The translations under genes and the position numbers were made by a program. A stretch of DNA of 64,000 nucleotides from Candidatus Hoaglandella endobia (GTDB taxonomy: Bacteria; Pseudomonadota; Gammaproteobacteria; Enterobacterales; Enterobacteriaceae): the NCBI RefSeq assembly GCF_900044015.1, contig NZ_LN999835.1, positions 336,365 through 400,364 on the forward strand. Reading direction: 5' to 3'. Below, piece after piece: positions 63,129-64,000 of this stretch (the first letter of the stretch is position 1; every line of letters begins with the position of its first letter). The notes beneath the pieces are model-generated. The model was not told the DNA's origin and did not search any database. It saw nothing but the letters and a program-made list of their open reading frames with translations.

Positions 63129-64000
63129 TTACTTCTCTCCTAATAGACATGCGACAGTAGTGCGGTCGGAGTAATGCAGCCGCTGTTGGCCAATAATTTG
63201 ATAATTTTCATGGCCTTTGCCTGCTACAAGTATCAAATCTGTAGGGGCAGCTTGCATGATAGCACTGGTCACAGCTTCAGTACGACCAGAGATCGTCTGC
63301 GCGCCGTCCGCATCCAGTAGGCCGCTTAGAATATCGTTTATGATATCCTGCGACACTTCATTGCGGGGGTTATCGTCAGTAATGATTACCTGATCAGCAT
63401 ACTTTTCGGCAATAGCACCCATAAGTGGTCGTTTTACCTTATCACGATCGCCTCCGCAGCCGAATACGCACCATAGTTTACCGTGGCAATGTAACCTAGC
63501 CGCCTTAAGCGCTTTTTCCAGCGCATCAGGAGTATGAGCGTAATCTACCAATACTGTTGGTTGTCTATCAACATGAAATATTTCCATCCGACCGCATACT
63601 GACTGCAGATTGCTAGTAGTAGCCAGTAAAGCAGGTAGCGGATAATCTAGTGCCAGCAATGTTGCTAGCGCTAAAAGTAAATTGTTAACGTTGAATTCGC
63701 CTACTAATTGGCTATATAGTAATCCTGTACCCCAACTTGAACGGAATGAAATTTCCGTGCCGTGCGCGTGATAATGTACCTTATCGGCACAGAGCCAGTT
63801 TCCTTTCCATAAAGTAGGTAAATCGCCACTGATTGATACTGCTACCGCCTGTGGTAGTTGTTCTAACCAGCGCCTACCGGTTGCGTCGTCGGCATTTATA
63901 ATACGCTGGACAACATCCAACTCGTTAAATAAACGCCATTTTGCCGCTTCGTACTGCACCATATCACAATGGTAATCCAAATGATCGATACTTAGATTGG
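63129..64000 (-). CDS. murE: UDP-MurNAc-L-Ala-D-Glu:meso-DAP ligase MurE, C-terminal part (runs off the window)
   Basis: MurE adds meso-diaminopimelate to the growing peptide. The frame is open through the right edge, so the gene starts outside the window; about 290 C-terminal codons are visible. Conserved [58 protein letters not shown] and the meso-DAP specificity motif DDNPRNE are present. Near the edge, NLSRDHLDFHG of E. coli reads [11 protein letters not shown], changing an otherwise constant Arg and Gly. The rest looks functional. Confidence 0.95.
   Translation of the reverse strand, partial: NLSIDHLDYHCDMVQYEAAKWRLFNELDVVQRIINADDATGRRWLEQLPQAVAVSISGDLPTLWKGNWLCADKVHYHAHGTEISFRSSWGTGLLYSQLVGEFNVNNLLLALATLLALDYPLPALLATTSNLQSVCGRMEIFHVDRQPTVLVDYAHTPDALEKALKAARLHCHGKLWCVFGCGGDRDKVKRPLMGAIAEKYADQVIITDDNPRNEVSQDIINDILSGLLDADGAQTISGRTEAVTSAIMQAAPTDLILVAGKGHENYQIIGQQRLHYSDRTTVACLLGEK

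Overview
The window looks like part of a reduced gammaproteobacterial genome, most likely an intracellular insect symbiont of the Enterobacterales. Nearly every gene has a clear Escherichia coli counterpart. Gene blocks keep the E. coli order but are joined across deletions, nearly all genes are housekeeping, spacers are AT-rich, and several genes are broken or exist only as relics. Base composition is intermediate and uneven: the dnaE-lpxB-rsmJ stretches look richer in G+C than the 31-47 kb part. I see no insertion sequence, prophage, CRISPR array or secretion-system cassette. A Sodalis-allied symbiont, of the sort nested in mealybug bacteriomes, is a reasonable guess but is not proven by this window.

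Layout. 1-3250 (+): 3' end of dnaG, rpoD, ileX tRNA. 3412-5177 (-): thrU-tyrU-glyT-thrT-tufB operon with a good sigma70 promoter. 5297-7305 (-): murB-birA. 7844-10650 (+): prlC-rsmJ. 10683-12272 (-): pitA. 12592-30599 (-): the accA-dnaE-lpxB-lpxA-fabZ-lpxD-skp-bamA-rseP-cdsA-uppS-frr-pyrH-tsf-rpsB block in E. coli order, with rnhB reduced to a relic, dxr absent and the 3' end of dnaE destroyed. 30941 (+): map. 31877-36034 (-): fabA, lonH, hspQ, tusE, yccA, then serT (+). 36479-46698 (-): ydjM, hpt, acnB, lpd, aceF, aceE. 47400-63126 and on to the right edge (-): secA, a secM relic, dciA (divergent, +), then the division and cell-wall cluster lpxC-ftsZ-ftsA-ftsQ-murC-murG-ftsW-murD-mraY-murF-murE, which lacks ddlB and has a frameshift in murD.

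How the genes work together. The window encodes much of a Gram-negative envelope: lipid A precursor synthesis (LpxA/C/D/B), outer-membrane protein assembly (Skp, BamA), RseP proteolysis, phospholipid and undecaprenyl phosphate supply (CdsA, UppS), peptidoglycan precursors (MurB/C/D/E/F/G, MraY) and the divisome (FtsZ/A/Q/W). Central functions are replication (DnaG, DnaE, DciA), transcription (RpoD), translation (EF-Tu, EF-Ts, S2, RRF, Map, RsmJ, tRNAs, TusE), secretion (SecA), fatty acid synthesis (AccA, BirA, FabA, FabZ), the pyruvate dehydrogenase complex, AcnB, PyrH and Hpt.

The most interesting signals are signs of decay and rewiring. DnaE has lost its C-terminal tau-binding domain through a nonsense mutation, and the debris is still readable. 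MurD carries a one-base insertion with an otherwise intact 3' end. secM is frameshifted and lacks the arrest motif. rnhB carries a large internal deletion. AceF has two lipoyl domains sharing an 89-bp identical stretch. ileX has CTA where CCA should be. The 701-bp spacer between secA and aceE, where pdhR lies in E. coli, holds several perfect inverted repeats, including a GntR-type operator-like palindrome next to a TATAAT box. I found no convincing new defence or mobile system. I saw no convincing rho-independent terminator for most operons.
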